A stretch of 64,000 nucleotides of DNA from JASHPR01 sp963808705 (GTDB lineage: Bacteria > Actinomycetota > Actinomycetes > Streptosporangiales > Streptosporangiaceae), in NCBI GenBank assembly GCA_963808705.1, contig CAWEHB010000003.1:62001-126000 (forward strand). Reading direction: 5' to 3'. Under the pieces are notes generated by a model that was not told the origin of the DNA, did not search any database, and was given only the letters and a program-made list of their open reading frames with translations. Below are positions 17,832-27,000 of this stretch, piece after piece. Position numbers and translations under genes: made by a program. Each line of letters opens with the position of its first letter. Position 1 is the first letter of the stretch.

Positions 17832-19113
17832 CTTCACCGTTGAGATTTCCCAGAACGAGTACCTTCCCGAAGGCGGCGACGATGTCAACGCCATCGTCAC
17901 GGTAACCTCCCCGGACACCGCAGAGACGGCGCCGGTGGCGGACACCAGCAGCGCGGAGATCATCATCATCGACTGCTCCGGGTCCATGAGATCGCCGCAG
18001 ACCAAGATCGCGGAAGCCCGCGCCGCTACCGCGGCGGCCATAGATGTGATCCGTGACGGCGTGGCGTTCGCCGTGGTCGCGGGCACCGATAAGGCACAGC
18101 CCGTCTTCCCCCACGACGGCAGCCTGGCCGTGGCCGACGCGGCGGCCAGGCAGTCCGCGAAGCAAGCGGTGTCCGGCCTGCTCCCCCGCGGCGGAACCGC
18201 GATCGGCCAGTGGCTGCGCCTCGCGCACTCCATGTTCGCCGCCCATCCGGCCTCCCTGCAGCACGCCATCCTGCTCACCGACGGCCGGAACGAGCACGAG
18301 ACCCCGGAGCAGCTGACCGAGGCGATCGGCCTGTGCGAAGGGATGTTCAGCTGCGACTGCCGGGGCGTCGGCACCGACTGGGAGGTCGCGGAGCTCCGCC
18401 GGATCTCGTCGGCACTGCTCGGCACCGTGGACATCGTGCCCGATCCGGCCGGGCTCGCCGCCGACTTCGCCGCCATGATGGAAACGGCCATGGGAAAGCA
18501 GGTCGCCGACGTGTCGCTGCGGGTGTGGACCCCGCAGCACGCGACCATCAGGTTCGTGAAGCAGGTCGCGCCGGCCGTCGAGGACCTGACGGGCCGGCGC
18601 GCCCAGTCCGGCCCGCAGGCCGGCGACTACCCGACCGGCGCGTGGGGTTCCGGGGAGAGCCGTGACTACCACCTGCGGATCCAGGTCGTTCCCGCAGCCA
18701 TCGGGCAGGAGATGCTGGCCGCCCGGGTGAGCCTGGTCGCCGCGACGTCGTCGGGCCCGGAGGTGCTCGGCCAGGGGCTGGTGCGGGCGATCTGGACCGA
18801 TGATGAGGCACTGTCGACGCGGATCAACGCCAACGTCGCCCACTACACAGGCCAGGCCGAGCTGGCCCAGGCGATCCAGGAAGGACTCGAGGCCCGCAAG
18901 CGAGGCGACGAGGAGACCGCGACGGCCAAGCTCGGCCGGGCGGTGGCGCTGGCCGAGCAGTCCGGTAATGAGGCCACCGCCAAGCTGCTCGCGAAGGTGG
19001 TCGACGTGGTGGACGCGGCGACGGGTACTGTCCGCCTGAAGAAGAAGGTCGACGACGCCGACGAGATGGCGCTCGACACCAGGTCGACCAAGACGGTCCG
19101 GACCAGGAAGTAA
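17818..19113 (+). CDS. Von Willebrand factor A domain protein
   Basis: 431 aa cytosolic protein. The ATG at 17818, preceded by GAGGAGAAG, gives a 14-base overlap with the phosphatase gene. The VWA domain (about residues 45-230) has an intact metal-ion-dependent adhesion site: DCSGS (Asp52, Ser54, Ser56), Thr127 in RGGTAIG and Asp155 in LLTDGRNEH. A beta-rich middle follows. The C-terminal ~90 residues are helical (QEGLEARKRGDEETATAKLG) and end in a lysine/arginine-rich tail. Such proteins usually act as metal-dependent assembly platforms; here it is probably a partner or substrate of the kinase/phosphatase/FHA set. Confidence 0.9.
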   Translation: MSQPDFTVEISQNEYLPEGGDDVNAIVTVTSPDTAETAPVADTSSAEIIIIDCSGSMRSPQTKIAEARAATAAAIDVIRDGVAFAVVAGTDKAQPVFPHDGSLAVADAAARQSAKQAVSGLLPRGGTAIGQWLRLAHSMFAAHPASLQHAILLTDGRNEHETPEQLTEAIGLCEGMFSCDCRGVGTDWEVAELRRISSALLGTVDIVPDPAGLAADFAAMMETAMGKQVADVSLRVWTPQHATIRFVKQVAPAVEDLTGRRAQSGPQAGDYPTGAWGSGESRDYHLRIQVVPAAIGQEMLAARVSLVAATSSGPEVLGQGLVRAIWTDDEALSTRINANVAHYTGQAELAQAIQEGLEARKRGDEETATAKLGRAVALAEQSGNEATAKLLAKVVDVVDAATGTVRLKKKVDDADEMALDTRSTKTVRTRK

Positions 19114-19124
19114 GCGAGGCCGGC

Positions 19125-19844
19125 ATGCCGACGACCTGCCCAGCAGGCCACGACACCGTGAGCACTGACTTCTGCGACGTGTGCGGGATGCGCGTCGGCG
19201 GTACGGCGTCGGCCCCGGCCCCGGCCGCGGCTTCGCCCGACGGCCGCGGGCAGTACTGCCCGCAGTGCGGGGCCGAGGGGCGGGGGCAGTTCTGCGAGGC
19301 GTGCGGCCATAGCCTCGCCGCAGGCCCGGCGCAGCGTCCTCTCGCGTCCCCGGCCTCGGTCGGCGGTCCGGGGTCTGCGCCGAGTTACGTCGCCACGGTG
19401 CCCAGCCAGGTCACCGCGGGACCGGCCGAGGGCGCCGTCGCCACGGCCGAGTGGACGGCCGTGGCGACCGCGGACCGCGCGTACTTCGACAGCGTGGTCG
19501 CCGCCACCGGCCCGGACGCCGCGGCGGTGCAGTTTCCCGAGTACTGCCCGGAGCGCCGGTTCCGGCTCTTCGGGCCCGAGATGCGCATCGGCCGGCGCAG
19601 CCCGTCCCGCGGGCTTGAGCCGGAGATCGACCTGACCGGCCCGCCCACCGATCCGGGCGTCTCCCATCTGCACGCGGTCCTGATCGCCGACGAGGACGGC
19701 GGCTGGACCGTCCTCGACCCAGGATCGGCGAACGGCACGCTGGTCAACGGCAGCGAAATGGCTCCCGGATCCCGGGTACGGCTACGTGACGGAGACCGCA
19801 TCAGCCTGGGCGCCTGGACCGTGCTCACGATCCGCGCCACGTGA
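19125..19844 (+). CDS. FHA-domain protein with N-terminal zinc ribbons
   Basis: 239 aa. One Cys/His ribbon (Cys5, Cys17, Cys20 region) and a second with Cys45/48/57/60 lead into a linker. The C-terminal FHA phosphothreonine-binding domain (about residues 145-239) has RIGRRS, VSHLHAVL and SANGTLVNG, the conserved Gly-Arg, Ser, His and Asn-Gly positions. A GarA-like role is plausible: it would bind a phosphorylated protein of this operon. It lacks the N-terminal ETTS phosphoacceptor motif typical of GarA as far as can be seen. Last gene of the operon, 11 bases after the VWA gene. Confidence 0.92.
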   Translation: MPTTCPAGHDTVSTDFCDVCGMRVGGTASAPAPAAASPDGRGQYCPQCGAEGRGQFCEACGHSLAAGPAQRPLASPASVGGPGSAPSYVATVPSQVTAGPAEGAVATAEWTAVATADRAYFDSVVAATGPDAAAVQFPEYCPERRFRLFGPEMRIGRRSPSRGLEPEIDLTGPPTDPGVSHLHAVLIADEDGGWTVLDPGSANGTLVNGSEMAPGSRVRLRDGDRISLGAWTVLTIRAT

Positions 19845-19948
19845 CGTGCCGCAGCCCCGGTGAGCCAGCATGCTGACCGGTGTGTGGCCCTCATGTCCGG
19901 CATGCAACACCTGCGTAAACGAGCAAATCGGCGGCGCCGCCCGTTGCG

Positions 19949-20743
19949 TCATCCTCCCGCGGTGACCAGGGCCTCGTCGCCGATGGCGGCCCGGACCCGC
20001 AGCCGCGCCTGGTGCAGTCGGCTCTTGAAGGCCGCCTGGCTGACGCCCGCGATTTCCGCGGCCTCATGCGTGGAGAGCCCCTCGACGTCGCGCAGCACGA
20101 TCGCGGCCCGCAGCGGAGGCGGCAGATCGGCCAGGGCCCGGCCGAGGGCTAGGCGCAGCTCGCTGACCTCAGCCTGCCGCGACGGGTCATCAGCGGGCGA
20201 GGCGGGCAGTTGCAGTTCCCGGGCCCCGAGCGATACGCCCGCTGGTCGGCGGGCCCGCTTCTCCAGCGCGCGGTTGGCCTCGTTGACCGCGATCCGGTAC
20301 AGCCAGGTGAAGTAGCTGGACCGGCCCTGGAAGCTGGCGATGCCCCGCCAGGCGCGCAGCATGACCTCCTGGGCCACGTCCTCGGCTTCGGCGCGATCAC
20401 CAAGCAGCCGCAGCAGCAGCATGAACAGCCGGTCGGCGTAGGCACCGGACAGCTGCTCAAAGGCGCCGACGTCCCCGGCCTGGGCCCGGGCGACCAGACT
20501 CGCCTCGGTGGCCGTCGGGCCAGTGGCCGTGGGATGGGTGGCCGTAGGGTCGGTGACGGCTGGATCGGTGGCAGCGGGGCCGGCGGCGGTGGGATGGGTG
20601 GCCGTGGGGCCGGTGACGGCGGGATCGGCGGCCGCGGGATGGGCGGCCACGGGATGAGCGGCTGGCGGGTCGGCTGGAGGATCGGTGGCTGGGGAATCCG
20701 CAGTGGGCCCCGGGACGCGCTTACCCCGCGGCGGCGGCGTCAC
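19949..20743 (-). CDS. ECF RNA polymerase sigma factor with low-complexity N-terminal extension
   Basis: 264 aa. Sigma region 2 is FEQLSGAYADRLFMLLLRLL through AEDVAQEVMLRAWRGIASFQ; region 4 is DLPPPLRAAIVLRDVEGLST and ISQ-type helix AGVSQAAFKSRLHQARLRVR. The GTG at 20743 overlaps the preceding anti-sigma stop (GTGA), which fixes the start. About 70 residues of Pro/Ala/Thr repeats precede the sigma core. The C-terminus ends soon after region 4 and has no SnoaL domain. The operon order, anti-sigma first, is the reverse of the usual arrangement. Confidence 0.9.
   Translation of the reverse strand: MTPPPRGKRVPGPTADSPATDPPADPPAAHPVAAHPAAADPAVTGPTATHPTAAGPAATDPAVTDPTATHPTATGPTATEASLVARAQAGDVGAFEQLSGAYADRLFMLLLRLLGDRAEAEDVAQEVMLRAWRGIASFQGRSSYFTWLYRIAVNEANRALEKRARRPAGVSLGARELQLPASPADDPSRQAEVSELRLALGRALADLPPPLRAAIVLRDVEGLSTHEAAEIAGVSQAAFKSRLHQARLRVRAAIGDEALVTAGG
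20521..20640 (-). repeat. 60-bp imperfect tandem repeat encoding the sigma-factor N-terminal array
   Basis: Bases 20521-20580 and 20581-20640 align over most positions, sharing GTGGGATGGGTGGCCGT. Shorter 15-30 base echoes continue to about 20690. Read on the minus strand they encode P-T-A-T-H-P-T-A-type repeats in the sigma factor N-terminus. Confidence 0.8.
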
Positions 20744-21012
20744 GTGCTGCGCGGCGAGGGAGAGCCGCTGGCTCCGGCCGACCGGACCCGGTCGAAGATC
20801 GTGGCGGGCGCGCGAACCCCCGCCAGCCCGTCGAGGCCCTGGACCGAATAGACAAGGGCGCGCATCGCACGGATGCCGCGCCCGCAGTCCACGCAGTCCC
20901 GCGCGTGGCGGTCCAGGCGGCGGCGGGAGCGGGGGGGCAGGTCTCCCTCGACGTAGTGCGAGAGATGCTGCTGCGACCACCGGTGGTCATCGGTACGGCC
21001 AGGCACGCCCAT
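20740..21012 (-). CDS. Zinc-binding anti-sigma factor (zf-HC2 type)
   Basis: 90 aa. The segment HLSHYVEGDLPPRSRRRL then HARDCVDCGRGIRAMRAL contains the His-x3-Cys-x2-Cys ZAS core seen in mycothiol- or redox-responsive anti-sigma factors. No membrane segment is present, so it is cytosolic. The start at 21012 (ATG, with an adjacent in-frame GTG) is uncertain by a few codons. Its stop overlaps the sigma factor start as GTGA. It would hold the downstream ECF factor inactive; the adjacent msrB suggests an oxidative-stress signal, which is inference. Confidence 0.8.
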   Translation of the reverse strand: MGVPGRTDDHRWSQQHLSHYVEGDLPPRSRRRLDRHARDCVDCGRGIRAMRALVYSVQGLDGLAGVRAPATIFDRVRSAGASGSPSPRST

Positions 21013-21149
21013 CACCTCTCCCGTCGCGGCCCAGGACCGGCTACTGCCGTAGTCACCGTAGTAGCCCGCCCCGGGGGCGAGCCGGCCGGCACGGCCAGCT
21101 GGGCTGTGCTGCCCAGGCGGGCGCCCCTGCCACCCGGCTGTCGCCCCTG

Positions 21150-21590
21150 TTACTTGTCCGACGCCGCGGGCTCGAAAGCCAGCGAGCAGGAGTTGATGCA
21201 GTACCGGTCGCCGGTCTCGGTCGGCCCGTCGTTGAAGACGTGGCCCAGGTGACCGCCGCAGCGGCGGCAGACGACCTCGGTGCGGCGCATGAACAGGCTG
21301 TTGTCCGGCCGCAGCTCGACCGCCTCGGCGACCGCGGGCTCGTCGAAGCTGGGCCAACCGGTACCCGAGTCGAACTTGGCGTTCGAGCTGAACAGCACGC
21401 TGCCGCAGCCGGCGCACCGGTAGGAACCGTCCTCATGGTTGTGGACGTACTCGCCGGTGAACGGCCGCTCGGTGTGAGCCTGGCGCAGCACGCTGTACTG
21501 CAGCGGGGTCAGCTCCTGGCGCCACTGCTCATCCGGCTTGCTGACCTCGCGAACGGCGGCGGGCTCGGTGTTGACGCTGGTCTTGCGCAT
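21150..21590 (-). CDS. msrB: Peptide-methionine (R)-S-oxide reductase MsrB
   Basis: 146 aa cytosolic repair enzyme that reduces methionine-R-sulfoxide in proteins using thioredoxin or mycoredoxin. Zinc cysteines are in YRCAGCGSVLF and VVCRRCGGHLGHVF. The substrate loop is GTGWPSF. The catalytic site is GDRYCINSCSLAFEP. The ATG at 21590 has GAAAGGAA upstream; an in-frame ATG eleven codons earlier lacks one. It lies just upstream of, and on the same strand as, the anti-sigma/sigma pair. The partner msrA is elsewhere (57450-57965). Confidence 0.95.
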   Translation of the reverse strand: MRKTSVNTEPAAVREVSKPDEQWRQELTPLQYSVLRQAHTERPFTGEYVHNHEDGSYRCAGCGSVLFSSNAKFDSGTGWPSFDEPAVAEAVELRPDNSLFMRRTEVVCRRCGGHLGHVFNDGPTETGDRYCINSCSLAFEPAASDK

Positions 21591-21615
21591 CCGTCGGTTC
21601 CTTTCTCTTTGTCCT

Positions 21616-21840
21616 TCACCCACTTAGACCCGTGCCCGCGCCAAACGATTTTTCCAGCGGCGAATCCTGGCGAGCAGCACCTCCCGGCGCCGCGGAGCCT
21701 TGCAGCGCCGCTGCCAGCTGATCCCGGGAGGCAATGCCGAGTTTCGCGTACGTGCTGGTGAGATGCGTTCGGGCGGTCCGCAGGGTGACGAACAGCGCCT
21801 GCGCGATCCGCCGGTTGGTCTGGCCCGGACGGGGCGTGCT
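21616..21840 (-). pseudogene. Relic of a LuxR-type regulator C-terminus
   Basis: The minus frame encodes GQTNRRIAQALFVTLRTART then HLTSTYAKLGIASRDQLAAA, a recognisable LuxR/NarL helix-turn-helix with the dimer helix. The preceding sequence lacks the usual L-T-x-R-E entry helix and any sensor or ATPase domain, and runs under the start of the plus-strand sigma gene. The 3' tail is also irregular. This is best read as the decayed end of a lost regulator. Confidence 0.65.
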
Positions 21841-21862
21841 CGCCGGCGATCCCGAATAGCTG

Positions 21863-21891
21863 GCAACCTTTTGGGCAGGCTGCTCCGTCTT
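21863..21891 (+). promoter_or_regulatory. Candidate ECF-type promoter of the SigE-family sigma gene
   Basis: GCAACC at 21863-21868 and CGTCTT at 21886-21891 are separated by 17 bases. This matches the AAC/CGTC pattern of actinobacterial ECF promoters. It lies about 35 bases before the GTG start at 21924, consistent with autoregulation. Confidence 0.5.
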
Positions 21892-21923
21892 TACTGCGGG
21901 CCCAGCCGTGAAGGGGGGTACGC

Positions 21924-22439
21924 GTGAGCCTCGCTGACGACGAAGCGTTCGAGGCATTCGTGCGGGCGAACGCGACCACGCTGGTCCGGTTGGCGGGCGC
22001 CCTGACCGGTGATCCTCACGTGAGCGAGGAGGTGGTGCAGGCCGCGCTGGAACGGGTGTTCGTGCGCTGGCGCCGGTTAGACGATCCGCTGGCGTACACC
22101 CGCCGGGTCGTGGTGAACCTGTGCCGGGACCGGGGCCGCGGCGCGGCCCGGCACGAACGCCCCGGGCTGCCCTTCGCCGACGTCCCCGCGCCGGACGTCA
22201 TCGGCCTGCATGACGACCGGGACCAGCTGGTCCGCGCGATACGCGCCCTGCCGTACCGGCAGCGCGCGGTCCTGGTGCTCCGGTTCTGGCATGACCTTAC
22301 CGAGCAGCAGGCCGCCGACACCCTCGGGATCCGGGCCGGGACTGTGAAGAGCCAGACCAGCCGCGCCCTGCAGCGGCTCCGCGAGGTGCTCGACACTCCC
22401 AACGCCCAGTCCGCAGGAGGCCACCATGGCAGGCCTTGA
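21924..22439 (+). CDS. SigE-family ECF RNA polymerase sigma factor
   Basis: 171 aa. Region 2: FEAFVRANATTLVRLAGALT and SEEVVQAALERVFVRWRRL; region 4: RALPYRQRAVLVLRFWHDLT and LGIRAGTVKSQTSRALQRLR. This is the actinomycete SigE-like subfamily in which the downstream gene usually encodes a one-pass membrane partner. GTG start preceded by GAAGGGGGG. It overlaps the next gene by 14 bases. Confidence 0.92.
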   Translation: MSLADDEAFEAFVRANATTLVRLAGALTGDPHVSEEVVQAALERVFVRWRRLDDPLAYTRRVVVNLCRDRGRGAARHERPGLPFADVPAPDVIGLHDDRDQLVRAIRALPYRQRAVLVLRFWHDLTEQQAADTLGIRAGTVKSQTSRALQRLREVLDTPNAQSAGGHHGRP

Positions 22440-23403
22440 CGTCGACGCGCGGCGCATCCGCGACGCCTTCGAGCGGGACCTGGCCGGCTACCGCGCCCCG
22501 GACGACCTTCCGGAACGCGTACGCCTCGGCGGGCTCCGGCGAGCCCGCAGGCTCCGCGTCCGCCGCGTGGCCGCCGTGGCCGCCGTGGCCTGCGCCGCGG
22601 CGGTCACCGTGGCGGTGATCGCGCCGGGGCCGGGCCCGGGCCCGGCCGCGACGGCCGGGCTGCCCTCGGCGCGATCGGTGGGGCAGGCCATGCTGACCGC
22701 GTTCAACGCCGCCAGCGGCGACATCCTGTACAGCACGGAGGCAGACACCAACAAGGGCGCCCTCGTGGATACCTACCAGGACTGGAACTGGCCGGCCCAG
22801 CCGGTGCCCGGCCAGCAGGCACGCTCGCGTGAGATCTACGCCCACCGGCTGCTGTCGAGCCCCTCCAGGTCGCTGCACCCGGTCGAGGACTTCTTGGTTA
22901 GCTACGTCAGCCCGTCGGTCGCGCCGACGGTTCCCGCCCAGATGGAGAAGATGGTTCCCGCTTTGGTGACCATGGTCTGCTACGCCGGGAGCAGCGGCTG
23001 CGGCATGGGTAACTGGGAGGTCGCCGCCGGAACCTGGTCCGAGTTCCGTATCCAGGTCTCCGCGTACGGGGTTTCGAGCGGCATCGGCTCGGGCGGCCTG
23101 TTCAGCCCGGCCGCGCTCGCTCGCGGGATCGCCCGAGGGCAGTGGCGGGTCGAGCGCCGCACCCGGCTCGGCGGGCAGCCGGCCATCGTGCTGAGCGAGA
23201 CGCCCGCGGGCCCGATCGCAGGGAATTTCCTGCTATGGGTGGATGCGCGCACCTACCTGCCGCTGAAGTACACCGACTACCTCGGCGTCGGGGCCATCTC
23301 CGCGGGGATCTATGCTTACCTGCCGCCCACCGCGGCCAACCTGGCTTCGCTCCGGCCGTCGATCCCCCGGGGCTACCGGCGATCCGTCCCCTCGAAAGGC
23401 TAG
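22426..23403 (+). CDS. Single-pass membrane protein paired with the SigE-family factor
   Basis: 325 aa. The N-terminal ~50 residues are cytoplasmic and basic, then one membrane helix (about residues 46-66, VAAVAAVACAAAVTVAVIAP), then an extracytoplasmic domain of ~260 residues. The only strong features of that domain are two cysteines near CYAGSSGCGMG. Translational overlap with the sigma gene suggests a cognate anti-sigma or sensor, though no canonical anti-sigma domain is seen. Confidence 0.8.
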   Translation: MAGLDVDARRIRDAFERDLAGYRAPDDLPERVRLGGLRRARRLRVRRVAAVAAVACAAAVTVAVIAPGPGPGPAATAGLPSARSVGQAMLTAFNAASGDILYSTEADTNKGALVDTYQDWNWPAQPVPGQQARSREIYAHRLLSSPSRSLHPVEDFLVSYVSPSVAPTVPAQMEKMVPALVTMVCYAGSSGCGMGNWEVAAGTWSEFRIQVSAYGVSSGIGSGGLFSPAALARGIARGQWRVERRTRLGGQPAIVLSETPAGPIAGNFLLWVDARTYLPLKYTDYLGVGAISAGIYAYLPPTAANLASLRPSIPRGYRRSVPSKG

Positions 23404-23442
23404 CCGGTGGGCGAGTTCTGGTGACGTGGGCGCCGGAGCCGG

Positions 23443-23499
23443 TTCATGATCGCGGTGCATAAGGTGCGATATGCGCGTGCCATGCACCGCGATCATGAA
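23443..23499. repeat. Dispersed 57-bp palindromic element, copy 2 (perfect 18-bp arms)
   Basis: The left arm 23443-23460 is TTCATGATCGCGGTGCAT and the right arm 23482-23499 is its exact inverted complement. The 21-base centre begins AAGGTGCGATATGCGCGTGC and can itself pair partly. It sits 40 bases after the membrane-protein stop, so it could end that transcript. It is otherwise the same element as at 6110-6166. Confidence 0.88.
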
Positions 23500-23669
23500 A
23501 CGCACCGTGGAACGGGCGATGTCCGGCTGTCGCGTCCAAGGCTGACCCGCAGCCGCCGACTTGCCGAGTTCCGCATGGCGGAGTCATGCTGGCCTAAGGC
23601 GCCAGGGGCGATGTGCCGCACGGCTTCCTCCTGGCAGGCTGGCGGAGTTTGCCGCCCGGAGGTAAGGCC

Positions 23670-23957
23670 ATGACTAGTCAGTCCGGCACGCAAGACCGGG
23701 TCCTGGGCGTCTGGGGAGCCAGGGCGTACGCCTGGAGCGGCGAGGAGCGGCCGCGCGTCGCCGGCTTCCAGGTTGACCTGTCCGGGCATCGGCGGGTGCT
23801 GGGCTTCCCCGCTGATCCGCCCGAGGCCGGCCACCGTGGCTGGTTCCGCAGGCATGCCCGCCCGGAGCTAGAGCCAGCCCGGCGGCGCAGGCTCGTGGTC
23901 GCGGTCGTGGCGATCCTGCCCGGCGAGCCGAAGCAGGCCCGGGGCCGCGACAACTGA
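23670..23957 (+). CDS. Small protein of unknown function
   Basis: 95 aa, basic and Arg-rich; the ATG at 23670 is preceded by the strong site GGAGGTAAGG. No family was recognised. A central strand pattern (RVAGFQVDLSGHRRVLGFPA) and a hydrophobic C-terminal strand (RLVVAVVAILPGEP) suggest a small folded domain. It ends 72 bases before the indolepyruvate oxidoreductase gene on the same strand. Confidence 0.55.
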   Translation: MTSQSGTQDRVLGVWGARAYAWSGEERPRVAGFQVDLSGHRRVLGFPADPPEAGHRGWFRRHARPELEPARRRRLVVAVVAILPGEPKQARGRDN

Positions 23958-24029
23958 TCGCGCCGATTGGCGGATCCCGCCGCCGTGCCGCACCCTGAGA
24001 AAGGGCCAGCGCACGTCGGAGGAGCCGCC

Positions 24030-27000
24030 ATGACCGCCACCGCCGCCAGCACCATGCAGTTCGACCTGGACGCGAAGTACCGGGTCACCGACGGCGGCGT
24101 GCTTCTCACCGGGGTCCAGGCGCTGGCCCGCGTGATCTTCGACCAGATCCGCGCGGACCGTCGGCAGGGCCGCAGCACCGCCGCGTTCGTCAGCGGCTAT
24201 CCGGGGTCGCCGCTCGGCGGCTTCGACCAGACCCTGCAACGCACCGGAGCGCTGCTGGCCGAGCACGACGTGCACTGGGTCCCGGGGGTGAACGAGGACC
24301 TGGCCGCCACCGCCGTGTGGGGCAGCCAGCAGGACAACCTGGCGCCGCTGAGCCGGCACGACGGGGTCATCGGCATGTGGTACGGCAAGGCGCCCGGCGT
24401 GGACCGCTGCGGCGACGTGTTCCGGCACGCCAACCTGCACGGCGCCGGCGCCAACGGCGGCGTGATCGTGGCGGCGGGCGACGACCCGCAGTCCAAGTCG
24501 TCCACGCTGCCGGGCGCCAGCGAGGCGGCGCTGTACGACGCGGGCATGCCGATCCTGCAGCCCGGCACCGTGCAGGAGGTGCTCGACCTCGGCCGGCACG
24601 GCTACGAGCTGTCGCGCTACTCCGGCTGCTGGGCCGCGCTGAAGATCGTCACCGCGGTCGCGGACGGGTTCGGCTCGGCCGACGTCGCCCCCGGCCGCAT
24701 CTGTCCGGGCCGGCCGGAGCTGTCCTTCGACGGCCGGCCGTGGCGGTTCGCGCAACTGCCCACCTTCTTCCTGCCGCACACGGTCGAGCTCGAGGCCGAG
24801 CTCTACGAGCGCCGCCATCCCGCGGCCCAGGCCTACGCGGCCGAGAACGGGATCAACGCCGTGGAGGTCGACCCGCCGGACGCATGGCTGACGATCATGT
24901 CCTCCGGCCGGACCTACCGGGAGGTCCGCCAGGCCCTGGCCGGCCTGGGCCTGGCCCGCGACCAGGAGGTCCGCGGCGCCGGGATCCGGCTGGTCCGGCT
25001 GGGGATGATCTACCCGCTGGAGCCGGGCATCGTCCGGGCCGCCGCCCGGGGCGTCACGGAGATCCTCGTCGTCGAGGAGAAGCGCTCGTTCGTGGAGCGC
25101 TTCGTCCGCGAGTACCTGTACGACCAGGCGCAGCGTCCCCGGGTGACCGGCAAGCGCGACGAGCGGGACGCGCCGCTGATCCCGGTCGGCGGCGAGCTGA
25201 CCGCCGACCGGCTGCGCCCGCTGCTGGCCCGGCGGCTGGAACAGCGGCTGGCCACGCCGCTGATCGTTGCGGCGGCACATCCCGAGCAGGCGCGTACCGA
25301 GCTGACCATCATCCCGAACGCCGCGCCCCGCACCGCGGCCTTCTGCAGCGGCTGCCCGCACAACCGGTCCACCCTCCCGGGCGCGGGCTCGCCGGTCGGC
25401 GGCGGGGTGGGCTGCCACGCCATGGTCATGTGGCTGGACCGCGGCGCCGTGTCCTACAACCAGATGGGCGGCGAGGGCGCGCAGTGGATCGGTCGCGCGC
25501 CGTTCGCCGACGTGCCGCACTTCGTGCAGAACGTGGGCGACGGGACGTTCTTCCACTCCGGCAGCCTGGCCGTGCGCGCCGCGGTGTCCGCCGGGATGAC
25601 CATGACCTTCAAGATCCTCTACAACGGGGTGGTCGCGATGACCGGCGGGCAGGACCCGGCCGGGCAGCTCGACGTGCCGCACCTGTGCCAGGCTATGGCC
25701 GCCGAGGGCGTGGCCCGGATCATCGTGGTGAGCGAGGACCCGTCCCGGTACCGGCGCGCGGCCCTGCCCGCAGGCACGAAGGTGTGGGGCCGGGACCGGC
25801 TCGCGGAGGCCGAGCGCGCCCTCGCCCGGGTCCCCGGCGTCACCCTGATCGTGTACGACCAGGCGTGCGCCGCCGAGTTGCGGCGGCTGCGCAAGCGCGG
25901 GAAGGCGCCCGAACGCTCCCGGCGCGTGGTCATCAACGAGGCCGTGTGCGAGGGGTGCGGCGACTGCGGCGCCAAGTCGAGCTGCCTGTCCGTGCACCCG
26001 GTGGACACCGATCTGGGCCGTAAGACGCAGATCGACCAGGCCTCCTGCAACACCGACTACAGCTGCCTGGACGGCGACTGCCCGTCGTTCGTGACCGTGG
26101 CGGCCCCGCCGCGCGGGGCGGGCGCCCGCGAGCGGCCGGCCCCGGTGCTGCCGGCCGACATTCCGGAGCCGGAACGCAAGGCCAGCATCGCGGATGTCGG
26201 CGGCTACGGGATCGTGGCCACCGGCATCGGCGGCACCGGGGTGGTGACGCTCAACCAGGTGCTCGCCACCGCGGCGTTCCTGGACGGGCTCGGCGTCACC
26301 GGCCTGGACCAGACCGGCCTGAGCCAGAAGGCCGGGCCGGTCGTGTCCCACCTGCGGCTGTGGCCCGGGGCCCCGGAAGCGCCTGGCGCCCCGGAGGGAT
26401 CCGGCGCCGTGGGCGAGGACTCGGCCGACCTGCTGCTGGCGCTCGACCTGCTGGTAGCGGCCGACCCGCAGCACCTGGTCCGGGCCAGCGCCGGGCGCAC
26501 CGTCACGGTCGCCTCGACCTCCCTGGTCCCCACGGCCGGCATGGTCCGCGGCGCGGCCGCTGCCCCGGACCTCGCGGCGCTGCTCGGCGCGGTGCGGGAG
26601 CGCACCCGGCCCGGCGGGCTGACCACGGTGGACACCGTGGCCCTGGCCACGGCGCTGTTCGGCGACGGCATCGCCGCGAACCTGATCGCGCTCGGCGCGG
26701 CGTACCAGGCCGGCGCGGTGCCGCTGCAGGCGTCGTCGATCGCGCGGGCCATCGAGGTGAACGGCGTCGCGGTGCCGCGGAACCAGGCCGCGTTCCGCGC
26801 CGGGCGGCTGGCCGTGCACGACCCTGCCGCCCTGCCCGCGGCCCGCCGCGCCGGGGAACTGCGCCGGGAGCCCGATCCCGCGCGGCTGGCCGCCGCCCGC
26901 GAGCTCGCGCGGCAGCGCGGGCTGCCCGACGGGCCAGCCGCCGACCAGGCGGTCCGCCGCGCCGCCGAGCTGGCCGCCTACCAGGACTTCCGGCTCGCCG

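Noticed and set aside
23446..23673. Short frame starting in the palindrome (MIAVHKVRYARAM)
   Set aside because: Because the element is a palindrome, both strands give similar peptides; the frame has no ribosome site and is explained by the repeat.
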